Shown here: positions 51,401 through 60,310 of the stretch, in pieces | Layout: every line of letters starts with the position of its first letter | Numbering within the stretch: the first letter of the stretch is position 1 | NCBI GenBank assembly: GCA_050010035.1 | Contig: JBEKLU010000002.1 | Span: forward strand, 49,587 to 113,586 | Direction of reading: 5' to 3' | DNA from: Roseiarcus sp050010035 | GTDB lineage: Bacteria; Pseudomonadota; Alphaproteobacteria; Rhizobiales; Beijerinckiaceae | DNA: 64,000 bases | Translations under genes and position numbers: made by a program | Notes under the pieces: model-generated | Seen by the model: only the letters and a program-made list of their open reading frames with translations | The model's database searches: none | Told to the model about the DNA's origin: nothing

Positions 51401-52678
51401 TCCCGGCGAGGGCGCCGGCGCGAAGACGTCGCGCGAGCCGGCCAGGCGCGTCGCCAGTTCGCCGCGCATCGAGGCGTCGCCGCGCCAGAAGCGCCGCGCG
51501 GCGTCGCGGAAGCGATCGTTCCACTCGCCCCAGCCGGCGGGAAAGGCGCCCAGGCGATAACCCTGCGGGCCGACGTCCCAAGGCTCGGCGATCAGCTTGG
51601 CCCGGCTTAAGATCGGGTCGGCGGCGATCGCCTGGAAGATCGGCGCCTGGGAATCGAAATCGAAAGCGCGCCGCCCGAGCGCGACCGCGAGATCGAAGCG
51701 GAAGCCGTCGAGCCCGCCGAAGATCATCCAGCGCCTCAGCGCGGCGAGCGCCATGCGCATGACCACGGGGCGATCGAGCGCCAGGCAATTGCCGCAGCCC
51801 ATGTCGTTGACGTAGCGGGCGGGGTCGGCCGGCGCGAGGCGAAAATAAGTGGCGTTGTCGAGGCCGCGAAAAGACAGCGTCGGCCCGAACTCGTCGCTTT
51901 CGCCGTTGTGGTTGAGGACGACGTCGAGGATGGCCTCCATGCCCGCCGCGTGCAGGGCGTCGGTCGCCGCGCGCACCTCCGCCCAGCCGCCGGGCGCCAG
52001 GCGCGGGTCGGGCGCGCCGAGCACGACGGGGTTGTATCCCCAGGCGTTGGAAAGGCCGAGGGCGGGCAGGTGGCGCTCGTCGACGAAGGCGTCGGCTGGC
52101 ATGATCTCGACCGTGGTGACGCCGAGCGCGCTCAGGTGCGCGAGGACGTTGGTATGCGCCAGGCCGGCGAAACAGCCGCGCGCCGGCTCGGGAACGTCGC
52201 CGCGCAGCTTGGTCAGGCCGCGCAGGTTCGCTTCGTAGACGACGGTGCGTTCCCAGGGAAGGCGCTGGCGGCCGGGCTCGCCCGGCTCGGGCGCGAGCGC
52301 GATCGCTTTGGGCGCGTGAGGGCCGCTGTCGGCGCCGAAGGCGAACATCGAGGGATGGAGGCGAAACGGCCGGTCGAATGCGACGGCGTACGGGTCGGCG
52401 AGCAGCTTGGCGACGTCGAAGCGGTGGCCGCGCAAGGGATCGAACGGGCCGTCGGCGCGCAGGCCGTAGCGCGCGCCCGCTCCGACGCCTTCGATCGAGG
52501 CGCTGTGGACGCCGCTGGCGTCGGGGCGAAGGCGCACGCGCGCGGTCTCGCGGGCGCCCGCCGCGTCGTAGAGGCAGAAATAGATCGCCTCGGCGTGCGC
52601 CGAATAGACCGCGACATCGGCGCCGCGCGGCGTCAGGACGACGCCGAGGGCCGGGTTCGCCTCGCTCGCCCCGCTCAT
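48500..52678 (-). CDS. glgX-malQ: Fused glycogen debranching enzyme GlgX and 4-alpha-glucanotransferase MalQ
   Basis: One frame of 1392 residues holds two full-length enzymes. Residues 1-678 are GlgX: a CBM48-like start, then GH13 regions AILDVVLNHNGE, GFRFDLAVAL (nucleophile Asp), KLIAEPWD (acid Glu) and NYVVAHDGFSLADLVSY. Residues 679-1392, beginning MTRLRPPDAREI, are MalQ (GH77): IGDFTALG, GVNPLHAMFEADRARCSPYHPSDR, LRIDHAMGL (nucleophile Asp), VVGEDLGTVP (acid Glu) and CVATHDLPTLAG. No stop codon separates them. GlgX removes the limit-dextrin branches left by phosphorylase and MalQ recycles the short maltodextrins, so the fusion couples two consecutive steps. The ATG at 52678 overlaps the glgA stop (ATGA); it is the last gene of the operon. 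Confidence 0.92.
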   Translation of the reverse strand: MSGASEANPALGVVLTPRGADVAVYSAHAEAIYFCLYDAAGARETARVRLRPDASGVHSASIEGVGAGARYGLRADGPFDPLRGHRFDVAKLLADPYAVAFDRPFRLHPSMFAFGADSGPHAPKAIALAPEPGEPGRQRLPWERTVVYEANLRGLTKLRGDVPEPARGCFAGLAHTNVLAHLSALGVTTVEIMPADAFVDERHLPALGLSNAWGYNPVVLGAPDPRLAPGGWAEVRAATDALHAAGMEAILDVVLNHNGESDEFGPTLSFRGLDNATYFRLAPADPARYVNDMGCGNCLALDRPVVMRMALAALRRWMIFGGLDGFRFDLAVALGRRAFDFDSQAPIFQAIAADPILSRAKLIAEPWDVGPQGYRLGAFPAGWGEWNDRFRDAARRFWRGDASMRGELATRLAGSRDVFAPAPSPGKSVNYVVAHDGFSLADLVSYAQKHNEANGEQNRDGADENLSWNHGVEGASDDAAVLAARARDVRNLLALPFVARGTPMLAMGAELGHSQRGNNNAYAQDNAICWIDWSRADAALIAFTARLAKARREHPALFRQVWLTGQPFDETGLPDVEWRDAEGPLTSAAQWQAPDGDVLVAVLAAPAPGGVDRVALAFNRGARAASLGLPMPRAGKVWRALVDTGDDRVDGAPLPVADRARLGPRATLILAEADIPSDMTRLRPPDAREIDALAAAAGISAEWWDVAGRRTVVSTETKLALLAALRLPARSQAEARESLARLVEETGARRLPLSLVRRFDGPLVAPVRSDPAAPARPLEPTVVGQDGRTLAWRAPTGEARRLALADGRAILERQIVLPELPIGRHRLILDGVECALTIAPPEAYGAKAALRRRFGLAAQLYALRRATGDQGIGDFTALGLAGEQAGRRGAAFVGVNPLHAMFEADRARCSPYHPSDRRFVDPIHIDVLDAAGLPCDDELDAALAAEAGAIVAAASLAAVDYDAAWTIKRAALRARFSAFERARANRPDDPLFADHARFVAQGGEALRRFAIFQAVAAERKGEDWRRWPQALRDAEAGALDAEAGERADDVAFALFAQWLADRQLGRAAARAKAAGLDIGLYRDLAVGAAPDGAESWARADELALGVSVGAPPDPFSAQGQIWHVQPPDPIASARDGWRGFGALIGANMRHAGMLRIDHAMGLTRLFVVPDGAKPAEGAYLSYPLDDLVGLVALESQRRACMVVGEDLGTVPNGFRGTLARADILGMRVLWFERHGVDFVNPADYPALSVACVATHDLPTLAGWWQGADIAERLALGLVSVDDAQRRIGERSSDKRVLVAVLAGRGLVGDDTDLAAPMSDPFAAAVHAFLAGAGSLLASAQFDDLSGERAAANLPGTDRERPNWRHRHALDVEALFAAPRAREILAALAALRR

Positions 52679-54129
52679 GCGGCGACCCGCGCCAGCGCGC
52701 GGTAGATCGCGGCGTAGCGTTTGGCCGGGCCGCGCCACGAGACGTCGGCGCGCATGCCGTTCAGGCGAATGCGCCGCATCGCCGCGACGTCGCCGAACAG
52801 CGCCAGCGCGCGCTCCAGCGCGTAGGCGAGAGCGGCCGCGTCGGGCGGGAAGAATTGGACGCCGGTGGCGACGCCGGCGCCGATCGCGGCGTCGTTGGCG
52901 TCGATGATCGTGTCGGCGAGCCCGCCGACGCGCGCGACGACCGGCGTCGCGCCATAGCGCAGAGCGTAGAGCTGGGTGAGGCCGCAAGGCTCGAAACGCG
53001 AGGGCACGACGATGAAGTCCGAGCCGGCCTGCATGAGGTGCGCGAGCGCTTCGTCATAGGAGAAAGCGCAGGCGACCGCGCCCTTGTGGGCGAGCGCCGC
53101 GGCGGCGAAGCCCTTCTCGATCGCCTTTTCGCCGGCGCCGAGCAGCACGAGCTGCGCGCCGCGGGCGAGAAGATCAGGCAACACGTCGAGCAGAAGGTCG
53201 AGGCCCTTCTGGCTGGTCAGACGCGAGACGACGCCGAACAACGGCGTTTCGTAGCTCGTCGTCAGGCCGAACCGCTGCTGCAGCGACGACTTGTTGCGCG
53301 GGCGCATGTCGATGCGCAGCGCGCTGTAGTTCTGGGCGAGGTTCGGGTCGGTGGCGGGGTTCCACACCGTGTCGTCGATGCCGTTGACGATGCCCTCGAC
53401 GTCGGCGGCGCGCACGCGCAACAGGCCGTCCAGCGCCATGCCGAACTCCGGCGTCATGATCTCGCGCGCGTAGGTCGGCGAGACCGTGGTGATGCGGTCG
53501 GCGAACTGCAGGCCGGCCTTAAGGAACCCGACGCCCTCGAAATATTCGACGCCGTCGATCGACAGGGCGTGCGCGGGCAGGCCGAGCTCGCCGAGCAGGG
53601 CCGCGGGATAATGGCCCTGGAAGGCGAGGTTGTGGATGGTGAGGATGGTGCCCGGCCGCTCCCCGCCGTCGTAGTGCAGATAGGCCGGCGCCAGCGCCCC
53701 CTGCCAGTCGTGGGCGTGGACGACTTCGGGCGCGAAGCCGGGAATGGCCCTTTTGGCGATGTCCGCGCCGACGCGCGCGAGCGCGGCGAAGCGGTGGGCG
53801 TTGTCGCTCCAGTCGAGTCCGTCCGGTCCGAGATAGGGGTTTCCCGGCCGGTCGTAGAGATGCGGCGCGTCGAGCACGAAGAGGTCGAGGCCGGCGGCGC
53901 GCGCGGCCAGAACGCGCGCCGGCCCGCCGAACAGAGCGGGATAGGCGCGCGCCGGCTCGGCCGTCTCGAGCTTGGCGAGGATCGCCGGATAGCCCGGGAC
54001 GAGCGTGCGCACCGCGACGCGTTCGCGCGCCAGCGCGCCGGGCAGGGCGCCCGCGACGTCGCCCAGGCCGCCCGTCTTGATCAGCGGGTAGATTTCGGAC
54101 GCGATCGAGAGGGCGGTCAGCGCGATCAT
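52675..54129 (-). CDS. glgA: Glycogen synthase (ADP-glucose, GT5)
   Basis: The 484-residue protein has the GT5 opening ALSIASEIYPLIKTGGLGDVAGALPGAL with the ADP-glucose-binding K-T-G-G-L. HAHDWQGALAPAYL, TVSPTYAREIMTPEFGMALDGLL and GVVSRLTSQKGLDLLLDVLPDLL follow, then PSRFEPCGLTQLYALRYGATPVVARVGGLADTI with the catalytic Glu loop. It elongates glycogen from ADP-glucose made by GlgC. Its ATG overlaps the glgC stop and its stop overlaps the glgX-malQ start (both ATGA), so the three are translationally coupled. Confidence 0.95.
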   Translation of the reverse strand: MIALTALSIASEIYPLIKTGGLGDVAGALPGALARERVAVRTLVPGYPAILAKLETAEPARAYPALFGGPARVLAARAAGLDLFVLDAPHLYDRPGNPYLGPDGLDWSDNAHRFAALARVGADIAKRAIPGFAPEVVHAHDWQGALAPAYLHYDGGERPGTILTIHNLAFQGHYPAALLGELGLPAHALSIDGVEYFEGVGFLKAGLQFADRITTVSPTYAREIMTPEFGMALDGLLRVRAADVEGIVNGIDDTVWNPATDPNLAQNYSALRIDMRPRNKSSLQQRFGLTTSYETPLFGVVSRLTSQKGLDLLLDVLPDLLARGAQLVLLGAGEKAIEKGFAAAALAHKGAVACAFSYDEALAHLMQAGSDFIVVPSRFEPCGLTQLYALRYGATPVVARVGGLADTIIDANDAAIGAGVATGVQFFPPDAAALAYALERALALFGDVAAMRRIRLNGMRADVSWRGPAKRYAAIYRALARVAA

Positions 54130-55409
54130 TGGCCGAGCTTGTCGAGCATCGGCTGGGTGATCAGGGTGACGCCGTTCGCCGTGCGCCGGAAGCGCCGGGC
54201 GTCGAGCTCCGGATCCTCGCCGACGACGAGACCGTCGGGGATGAAGACGTTGGCGTCGATCACCGCCTTGCTCAACCGGACGTTGCGGCCGATATGCCCG
54301 TAGGGCAGCACGACCGTTTCGTGAATGGTCGTATAGGAATGCACGCGCACGCCCGTGAACAGCAGCGAACGCGAGATCGCCGCGCCGGAAATGATGCAGC
54401 CGCCCGACACCAGCGAAGAGACCGCGGCGCCGCGCCGGCCGTCGACGTCGTGCACGAACTTGGCCGGCGGCGTGATCTCGCCATAGGTCCAGATCGGCCA
54501 GGCTCGGTCGTAGAGATCGAGATCGGGGACGATGTCGGTCAGGTCGACGTTGGCCGCCCAATAGGCGTCGACCGTCCCGACGTCGCGCCAATAGATGTGC
54601 GACTCTTCGCTGGAGACGACGCAAGACTGCGAGAAGTGGTGCGCGACCGCTTTGCCGTTCTTGACGATGTAGGGAATGATGTCCTTGCCGAAATCGTGCG
54701 ACGAATTGGGATCGCCGGCGTCGCGCTTGAGCTCCTCGATCAGGAATTTGGTGTCGAAGACGTAGATGCCCATGCTGCACAGCGCCACGCCGGGCTTGCC
54801 GGGCATCGGCGGCGGCGCGGCCGGCTTTTCCAGGAAGGAGAGGATGGCGTTCTTCTTGTCGACGTGCATGACGCCGAAGCCTTTCGCCTCCTCGAGGCTC
54901 GCCTCGAGGCAGCCCACCGTCACGTCGGCCTTCGACTCGACGTGCTGCTGGAGCATCTTCTCGTAGTCCATCTTGTAGATGTGGTCGCCGGCGAGCAGCA
55001 CGATGAACTGCGGCGCGTAGCCCTCGATGATGTCGATGTTCTGATAGACGGCGTCGGCCGTGCCCAGATACCACATGGTCTCGGAGACGCGCTGCGACGC
55101 CGGCAGGATGTCGAAGCTCTCGTTGCGCTCGGGGCGGAAGAAGTTCCAGCCGCGCTGCAGGTGCCGGATCAGGCTGTGGGCCTTGTACTGGGTGGCGACG
55201 GCGATGCGGCGAATGCCGGAATTGAGCGCGTTCGACAGCGCGAAATCGATGATCCGCGATTTTCCGCCGAAGTAGACGGCGGGTTTGGCGCGCCGGTCGG
55301 TCAATTCCATCAACCGGCTGCCGCGACCGCCCGCCAGCACGTAGGCCATCGCGTGGCGCGCATAAGGCGCGGCGAGCGGCGGATCCTTCTTCGCGTCCGT
55401 GGGGCTCAT
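54126..55409 (-). CDS. glgC: Glucose-1-phosphate adenylyltransferase
   Basis: The 427-residue protein has the nucleotidyltransferase motif AYVLAGGRGSRLMELTDRRAKPAVYFGGKSRIIDFALSNALNSGIRRI, substrate loop FVLLAGDHIYKMDYEKMLQ, GFGVMHV, FLEKPA and SMGIYVF. A left-handed beta-helix C-terminus follows (VSGGCIISGAAISRSLLFTGVRVHSYTTIHETVVLPYGHIGRNVRL). It makes ADP-glucose, the committed step of glycogen synthesis, and is normally under allosteric control. A strong ribosome binding site (GCAGGAGGAAA) precedes ATG 55409. It is third in the operon, 52 bp after glgB. Confidence 0.95.
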   Translation of the reverse strand: MSPTDAKKDPPLAAPYARHAMAYVLAGGRGSRLMELTDRRAKPAVYFGGKSRIIDFALSNALNSGIRRIAVATQYKAHSLIRHLQRGWNFFRPERNESFDILPASQRVSETMWYLGTADAVYQNIDIIEGYAPQFIVLLAGDHIYKMDYEKMLQQHVESKADVTVGCLEASLEEAKGFGVMHVDKKNAILSFLEKPAAPPPMPGKPGVALCSMGIYVFDTKFLIEELKRDAGDPNSSHDFGKDIIPYIVKNGKAVAHHFSQSCVVSSEESHIYWRDVGTVDAYWAANVDLTDIVPDLDLYDRAWPIWTYGEITPPAKFVHDVDGRRGAAVSSLVSGGCIISGAAISRSLLFTGVRVHSYTTIHETVVLPYGHIGRNVRLSKAVIDANVFIPDGLVVGEDPELDARRFRRTANGVTLITQPMLDKLGQ

Positions 55410-55461
55410 CGTTTCCTCCTGCGGTTTCCAGCCCTTTTCGCGCTTCCGGCGGAGTTTTCCT

Positions 55462-57669
55462 CTACGGCGCCTGGTAGGCGAGGAACACGGTGGCGAGCGG
55501 CGGCAGGGTCAGCGCCGCGGACGCGGCGTATCCGTGCAGCGGCTGCTCTTCGGCGACGACGGCGCCCAGGTTGCCGATGTTGGAGCCGCCGTAGAGCTTG
55601 GCGTCGGTGTTGAGCGCCTCGCGCCAGCGCCCGGGGCGCGGCAGCCCGATGCGGTAGCCCTCGCGCACCTCGGGCGTGAAGTTGCAGACGACCGCGACCG
55701 GCGGGTCGTCTTCGCCGCCCATGCGCAGGAACGCCAGCACGGACTGCGCGTCGTCGTCGACGACGATCCAGCGGAAGCCTTCCCCTTCGCAGTCGCGCGC
55801 ATAGAGCGCGGGCGTTTCGCGATAGAGCCGATTGAGGTCGCGCGTCAACGCCTGGAGTCCCTGATGGGGCCAGTGCTCGAGCAGCCACCACGGCAAGGCC
55901 TCGTCGCAGTTCCATTCGCTGGTCTGGCCGAACTCCTGGCCCATGAACAGCAGCTTCTTGCCGGGATGGCCCCACATGAAGCCGTAGTAGGCGCGCGCAT
56001 TGGCGAAACGCCGCCATTCGTCGCCGGGCATCTTGCCGACCACCGATCCCTTGCCGTGAACCACCTCGTCATGGGAAATCGGCAGAATGAAGTTCTCGGC
56101 GAATGCGTAGAGGAGCCCGAACGTCATCTTGTCGTGGCTCCAGCGCCGGTAGATCGGGTCGCGCGACATGTATTCGAGCGTGTCGTGCATCCAACCCATG
56201 TTCCATTTGAAGCCGAAGCCGAGGCCGCCGAAGTTGGTCGGCTTGGAGACGCCCGCGAAGGCGGTTGATTCCTCGGCGATCGTCATCGCGCCGGGGAACC
56301 CGCCGTAGACCAGTTCGTTGGCGCGCCTGAGGAACGCGACGGCGTCGTGATTCTCGTTGCCGCCTTCGGCGTTGGGCAGCCATTCGCCGGGTTTGCGGGA
56401 ATAATCGAGGTAGAGCATCGAGGCGACGGCGTCGACGCGCAGGCCGTCGACGTGGTAGCGGTCGATCCAATAGAGCGCGCTGGCGTAGAGGAAATTGGCG
56501 ACTTCCCTGCGGCCGAAATCGTAGATCGCGGTGTTCCAGTCGGGATGAAAGCCGCGGCGCGGATCGGCGTGCTCGTAGAGCGGGGCGCCGTCGAAATGCG
56601 CCAGGCCGTGCGTGTCGGTGGGAAAATGCGCGGGAACCCAGTCGAGGATCACGCCGAGCCCCGCCGTGTGCGCGCGATCGACGAAGCGCGCGAAAGCGAC
56701 GGGCTCGCCGAAGCGCCGCGTCGGCGCGAAGAGCCCGATCGGCTGATAGCCCCAGGAGATGTCGAGCGGATGCTCGGTGATCGGCATCAACTCGACGTGC
56801 GTGAAGCCGAGATCGACGACGTAGGGGATCAACTCGTCCGCGAGCTCGTCGTAGCTCAGGAAGCGGCCGTCGTCGCCGCGCCGCCACGAACCGAGATGGA
56901 CCTCGAGGATCGAAATCGGCCGGCGTCGCGCTTCGCCCCGCTTGCGCTCTTCGAGATACTCGCCGTCGGTCCAGGGAAAATCCGAGGTGCGGGCGACCAC
57001 CGAGGCGGTGGAAGGCCGCATTTCCGCTTCGAAGCCGAAGGGGTCGGCCTTGAGCGGCTGCAACACGCCGTCGGCCGAGACGATTTCGTACTTGTAGACC
57101 GCGCCGGCGCCGATGTGCGGGATGAAGATCTCCCAAAGGCCGCTGTCGACGCGCTTGCGCATCTGGCAGCGGCGTCCGTCCCATTGATTGAAATCGCCGA
57201 CGACCGAAACGCGCGACGCGTTGGGGGCCCAGACCGCGAAGAGAACGCCGTCGGCGCCCTCGTGGCGGGCCATCTGCGCCCCCAGGCGCCGATAGAGCTC
57301 GTGATGCGCGCCTTCCACCAGCAGATGGTCGTCGAGCGGCCCGAGCGCCGGACCGAAGGCGTAAGCGTCCTCGTAGGAGTCGACGCCCTCGACGCGCGTG
57401 ACTTCGAGCCGATAGACCGGGCGCTGCGCGGCCCCGGGGATCAGCGCTTCGAAGAAATCGCCCTTGCGGCGCCCGAGTTCGGCGATCGGAGCGCCCTCGC
57501 GCGTGACGGCGCGCACCTGGAGCGCCTCGGTGACGAAAGCGCGGATCGTCCAGCCGACGTCGGTGAGGTGCGGCCCGAGGACGGCGAAAGGATCCTTCTG
57601 CCGAGCGGCGGCGATCGCGTCGACGTCTTCCTCTTTCGCCCGCCAGGTCTCGAGCATCGGGCTCTCCAT
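55462..57669 (-). CDS. glgB: 1,4-alpha-glucan branching enzyme
   Basis: The 735-residue protein has the N-terminal CBM48 pair (PFAVLGPHLTDVGWTIRAFV; FAVWAPNASRVSVVGDFNQWDGRRCQMRKR). The GH13 catalytic barrel has ILDWVPAHFPTD, DGLRVDAVASMLYLDY (nucleophile Asp), MTIAEESTAF (acid Glu) and LPISHDEVVHGKGSV. GQEFGQTSEWN and a C-terminal beta domain follow. It creates alpha-1,6 branches in glycogen. It starts one base after the glgP stop codon and is followed by glgC. Confidence 0.95.
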   Translation of the reverse strand: MESPMLETWRAKEEDVDAIAAARQKDPFAVLGPHLTDVGWTIRAFVTEALQVRAVTREGAPIAELGRRKGDFFEALIPGAAQRPVYRLEVTRVEGVDSYEDAYAFGPALGPLDDHLLVEGAHHELYRRLGAQMARHEGADGVLFAVWAPNASRVSVVGDFNQWDGRRCQMRKRVDSGLWEIFIPHIGAGAVYKYEIVSADGVLQPLKADPFGFEAEMRPSTASVVARTSDFPWTDGEYLEERKRGEARRRPISILEVHLGSWRRGDDGRFLSYDELADELIPYVVDLGFTHVELMPITEHPLDISWGYQPIGLFAPTRRFGEPVAFARFVDRAHTAGLGVILDWVPAHFPTDTHGLAHFDGAPLYEHADPRRGFHPDWNTAIYDFGRREVANFLYASALYWIDRYHVDGLRVDAVASMLYLDYSRKPGEWLPNAEGGNENHDAVAFLRRANELVYGGFPGAMTIAEESTAFAGVSKPTNFGGLGFGFKWNMGWMHDTLEYMSRDPIYRRWSHDKMTFGLLYAFAENFILPISHDEVVHGKGSVVGKMPGDEWRRFANARAYYGFMWGHPGKKLLFMGQEFGQTSEWNCDEALPWWLLEHWPHQGLQALTRDLNRLYRETPALYARDCEGEGFRWIVVDDDAQSVLAFLRMGGEDDPPVAVVCNFTPEVREGYRIGLPRPGRWREALNTDAKLYGGSNIGNLGAVVAEEQPLHGYAASAALTLPPLATVFLAYQAP

Positions 57670-57670
57670 G

Positions 57671-60166
57671 TCAGGCGAGGGGCCGGAACGGAGCGTTCCA
57701 GATGTCCTGCGCGTACTCGGCGATCGTTCGGTCGGACGAGAACCAGCCGACGTTGGCGGTGTTGAGGATGCTCGAGCGCAGCCACTTCTTCCTGTCGCGC
57801 CAGACCTCGTCGATCTTCATCTGCGTGGCCCAATAGGCGTCGAAGTCGGCGCAGACCATGAAGTAGTCGTGATGCGTCAGAGAGTCGACGAGACCGCGAT
57901 AGCGCGCGCGATCGTCGGCGGAGAAGATGCCGGAGGCGATTTCGTCGAGCGCCTCGCGCAGCACCGGGGAGGCGGCGATCCGCTCGCTGGAATCGATGCC
58001 GAGGGCGCGCGAGGCCTCCACTTCCGCGGCGGTGAGGCCGAAGATGAAGATGTTGTCGTCGCCGACGAGGCCCTTCATCTCCACGTTGGCGCCGTCGAGC
58101 GTGCCGACCGTCAGCGCGCCGTTCAGCGCCATCTTCATGTTGCCGGTGCCCGAGGCCTCCATGCCCGCGGTGGAAATCTGTTCGGACAGGTCGACCGCCG
58201 GAATGATCGTCTCGGCGAGGGAGACGTTGTAGTTGGGCAGGAACGCCACCTTGAGCAGACCGCGCACCGTGGGATCGGAGTTGACGACGCGCGCGACGTC
58301 GATGGCGAGCTTGATGATCAGCTTGGCCTGAACGTAACTCGCCGCCGCCTTGCCGGCGAAGATCTTCACGCGCGGCGCGAAGTCGATCGTCGGATTGGCG
58401 CGGATGGTGTTGTACCGGCCGATCGTTTCGATGATGTTGAGCAACTGGCGTTTGTATTCGTGGATGCGCTTGATCTGGACGTCGAACAGCGCGTCGGGGT
58501 CGATGCGCTGATTGAGCGCTTCGGCCATGTGGCGCGCCAGCGCGATCTTGTTGGCCCGCCGGGCGAGCGCGAACTGCTCCTGCATCGACGAATCGTCGGC
58601 GAAACGGGCGAGGCCGCGCAACGTCTCGGCGTCGTCGAGCGCCTTTTCGCCGAGCGTGGAGGTGAGGATCTGGGTCAGCCGCGGATTGCACTCGATCAGC
58701 CAGCGGCGGAAGGTGATGCCGTTGGTCTTGTTGACGATGCGGCCGGAATAGACGGCGTCGAGGTCGCGAAAGACCGTCTCGCGCATCAGGTCGGTGTGCA
58801 GGCCCGAGACGCCGTTGATCTTGTGCGAGCCGATGAAGGCCAGGTTTCCCATGCGCACGCGCCGCCCGGAGTGCTCGTCGATGAGCGAAATCGACGCCAG
58901 CAGGCCGGGATCGCCGAGGCCGCGCTTGCGCGCTCCGTCGAGATGGGTGGCGTTGATGAGATAGATGATCTGCATGTGGCGCGGCAGCAGCCGCTCCATC
59001 AACGGCACCGGCCAGCTCTCCAGCGCCTCGGGCAGCAGCGTGTGGTTGGTGTAGGAAAAGACCGCCTGGGTGATCTTCCAGGCCTCGTCCCAATCGATGC
59101 GGTTCATGTCGACGAGAATGCGCATCAGCTCCGCGACGGCGATCGCGGGATGCGTGTCGTTGAGCTGCACCGCCACGTGGGTTGCGAGCGTGCGGATGTC
59201 GCGATGCTGCTTGACGTGGCGGCGAACGAGGTCGAGCAACGAAGCCGAGGCGAAGAAATATTCCTGCCGCAAGCGCAATTCCTGCCCCGCCGGCGTCGCG
59301 TCGCTGGGATAGAGCACCTTCGAGATCGCCTCGGCGCGCACGCTGTCGGTCAGCGCGCCGATGTAGTCGCCGGCGTTGAACGCGTCGAGCTTGAGCGGAT
59401 CGAGGGCCCGCGCCGACCACAGGCGCAGCGTGTTCACGTGCCGTCCGCGCCACCCGACGATCGGGGTGTCGTAGCCGACCGCCTCGACCGTCTCGTCGGG
59501 ATGCCAGACGTGATGAAACTTTTCCTCGCTGTTGGGAACCGCCTCCACCCAGCCGCCGAAGCCGATGGCGTAGTTGACTTCCGGCCGTTCGAATTCCCAG
59601 GGGTTGCCGTGCGTCAGCCAATCCTCGGGAACCTCCTGCTGCCATCCGCCGCGAATGATCTGGCGGAACAGCCCGTTGTCGTAGCGAATGCCGTAGCCGT
59701 GCGCGGCGATCGACAGGGTCGCCATGCTGTCCATGAAGCAGGCGGCCAGACGGCCGAGCCCGCCGTTGCCCAGCGCGGCGTCCGATTCGACGCGGCGCAG
59801 CGCCGCCAGATCGAGGCCCAATTGCGAAAGCGCCGCGCTCATCGGCTCGACGATGCCGAGATTGGTCATCGCGTCGAACAGCATGCGTCCGATCAGGAAC
59901 TCGAGCGAAAGATAATAGACCCGCTTGCGGTCGTCGGCGTAAATGGCGTTGGTCGAGTCGATCCAGCGCTCGACGACGATGTCGCGCGTGGCGAACGCGA
60001 CCGCCAGAAACCAGTCGCGCTGGCTCGCGGCGACGGTGTTCTTGCCGACCGAATAGGTCAATTTGGCGAGGACCGCCGCCTTGAGCTCCTCGGCGGTGTA
60101 GCGGCGCACGGCGTGGGCCGCGCCGTCGGCCGGGCCGTTGGCGCTCGGGGGGCTGTCGAGATCCAT
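57671..60166 (-). CDS. glgP: Glycogen phosphorylase
   Basis: The 831-residue protein is a GT35 phosphorylase. Motifs are VYYLSLEFLIGRML, DAALGNGGLGRLAACFMDSMATL and VAVQLNDTHPAIAVAELMRILVD. HEYKRQLLNII and the PLP site EASGTGNMKMALNGALTVGTLDGANVE (PLP-lysine in NMK) follow. It releases glucose-1-phosphate from glycogen. GGAGA precedes ATG 60166. It is the first gene of the operon glgP-glgB-glgC-glgA-glgX/malQ, so breakdown and synthesis enzymes are made together. A palindrome lies 46-61 bp upstream of the start in the region shared with divergent mtnA. Confidence 0.96.
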   Translation of the reverse strand: MDLDSPPSANGPADGAAHAVRRYTAEELKAAVLAKLTYSVGKNTVAASQRDWFLAVAFATRDIVVERWIDSTNAIYADDRKRVYYLSLEFLIGRMLFDAMTNLGIVEPMSAALSQLGLDLAALRRVESDAALGNGGLGRLAACFMDSMATLSIAAHGYGIRYDNGLFRQIIRGGWQQEVPEDWLTHGNPWEFERPEVNYAIGFGGWVEAVPNSEEKFHHVWHPDETVEAVGYDTPIVGWRGRHVNTLRLWSARALDPLKLDAFNAGDYIGALTDSVRAEAISKVLYPSDATPAGQELRLRQEYFFASASLLDLVRRHVKQHRDIRTLATHVAVQLNDTHPAIAVAELMRILVDMNRIDWDEAWKITQAVFSYTNHTLLPEALESWPVPLMERLLPRHMQIIYLINATHLDGARKRGLGDPGLLASISLIDEHSGRRVRMGNLAFIGSHKINGVSGLHTDLMRETVFRDLDAVYSGRIVNKTNGITFRRWLIECNPRLTQILTSTLGEKALDDAETLRGLARFADDSSMQEQFALARRANKIALARHMAEALNQRIDPDALFDVQIKRIHEYKRQLLNIIETIGRYNTIRANPTIDFAPRVKIFAGKAAASYVQAKLIIKLAIDVARVVNSDPTVRGLLKVAFLPNYNVSLAETIIPAVDLSEQISTAGMEASGTGNMKMALNGALTVGTLDGANVEMKGLVGDDNIFIFGLTAAEVEASRALGIDSSERIAASPVLREALDEIASGIFSADDRARYRGLVDSLTHHDYFMVCADFDAYWATQMKIDEVWRDRKKWLRSSILNTANVGWFSSDRTIAEYAQDIWNAPFRPLA

Positions 60167-60211
60167 TTTCGCTCGTCTCCGGTGCGCGCCGACCGCTTGT
60201 TTCTAACATGG

Positions 60212-60227
60212 TTGAGAATCTTCTCAA
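60212..60227. promoter_or_regulatory. 16-bp palindrome between divergent glgP and mtnA, candidate operator
   Basis: TTGAGAA-TC-TTCTCAA has perfect 7-bp arms around a 2-bp centre and is followed by a further TCTTCTC. The only intergenic stretch between the glycogen operon and mtnA contains it, so one regulator could control both directions. The factor is unknown. Confidence 0.5.
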
Positions 60228-60310
60228 TCTTCTCTATCGATCGCCGGCGGCGCGAACGTAGCCCGATGGCCTCGCGCCGGGCTGGAGGTTCGCCGACGGG
60301 AGCCGAAGCG

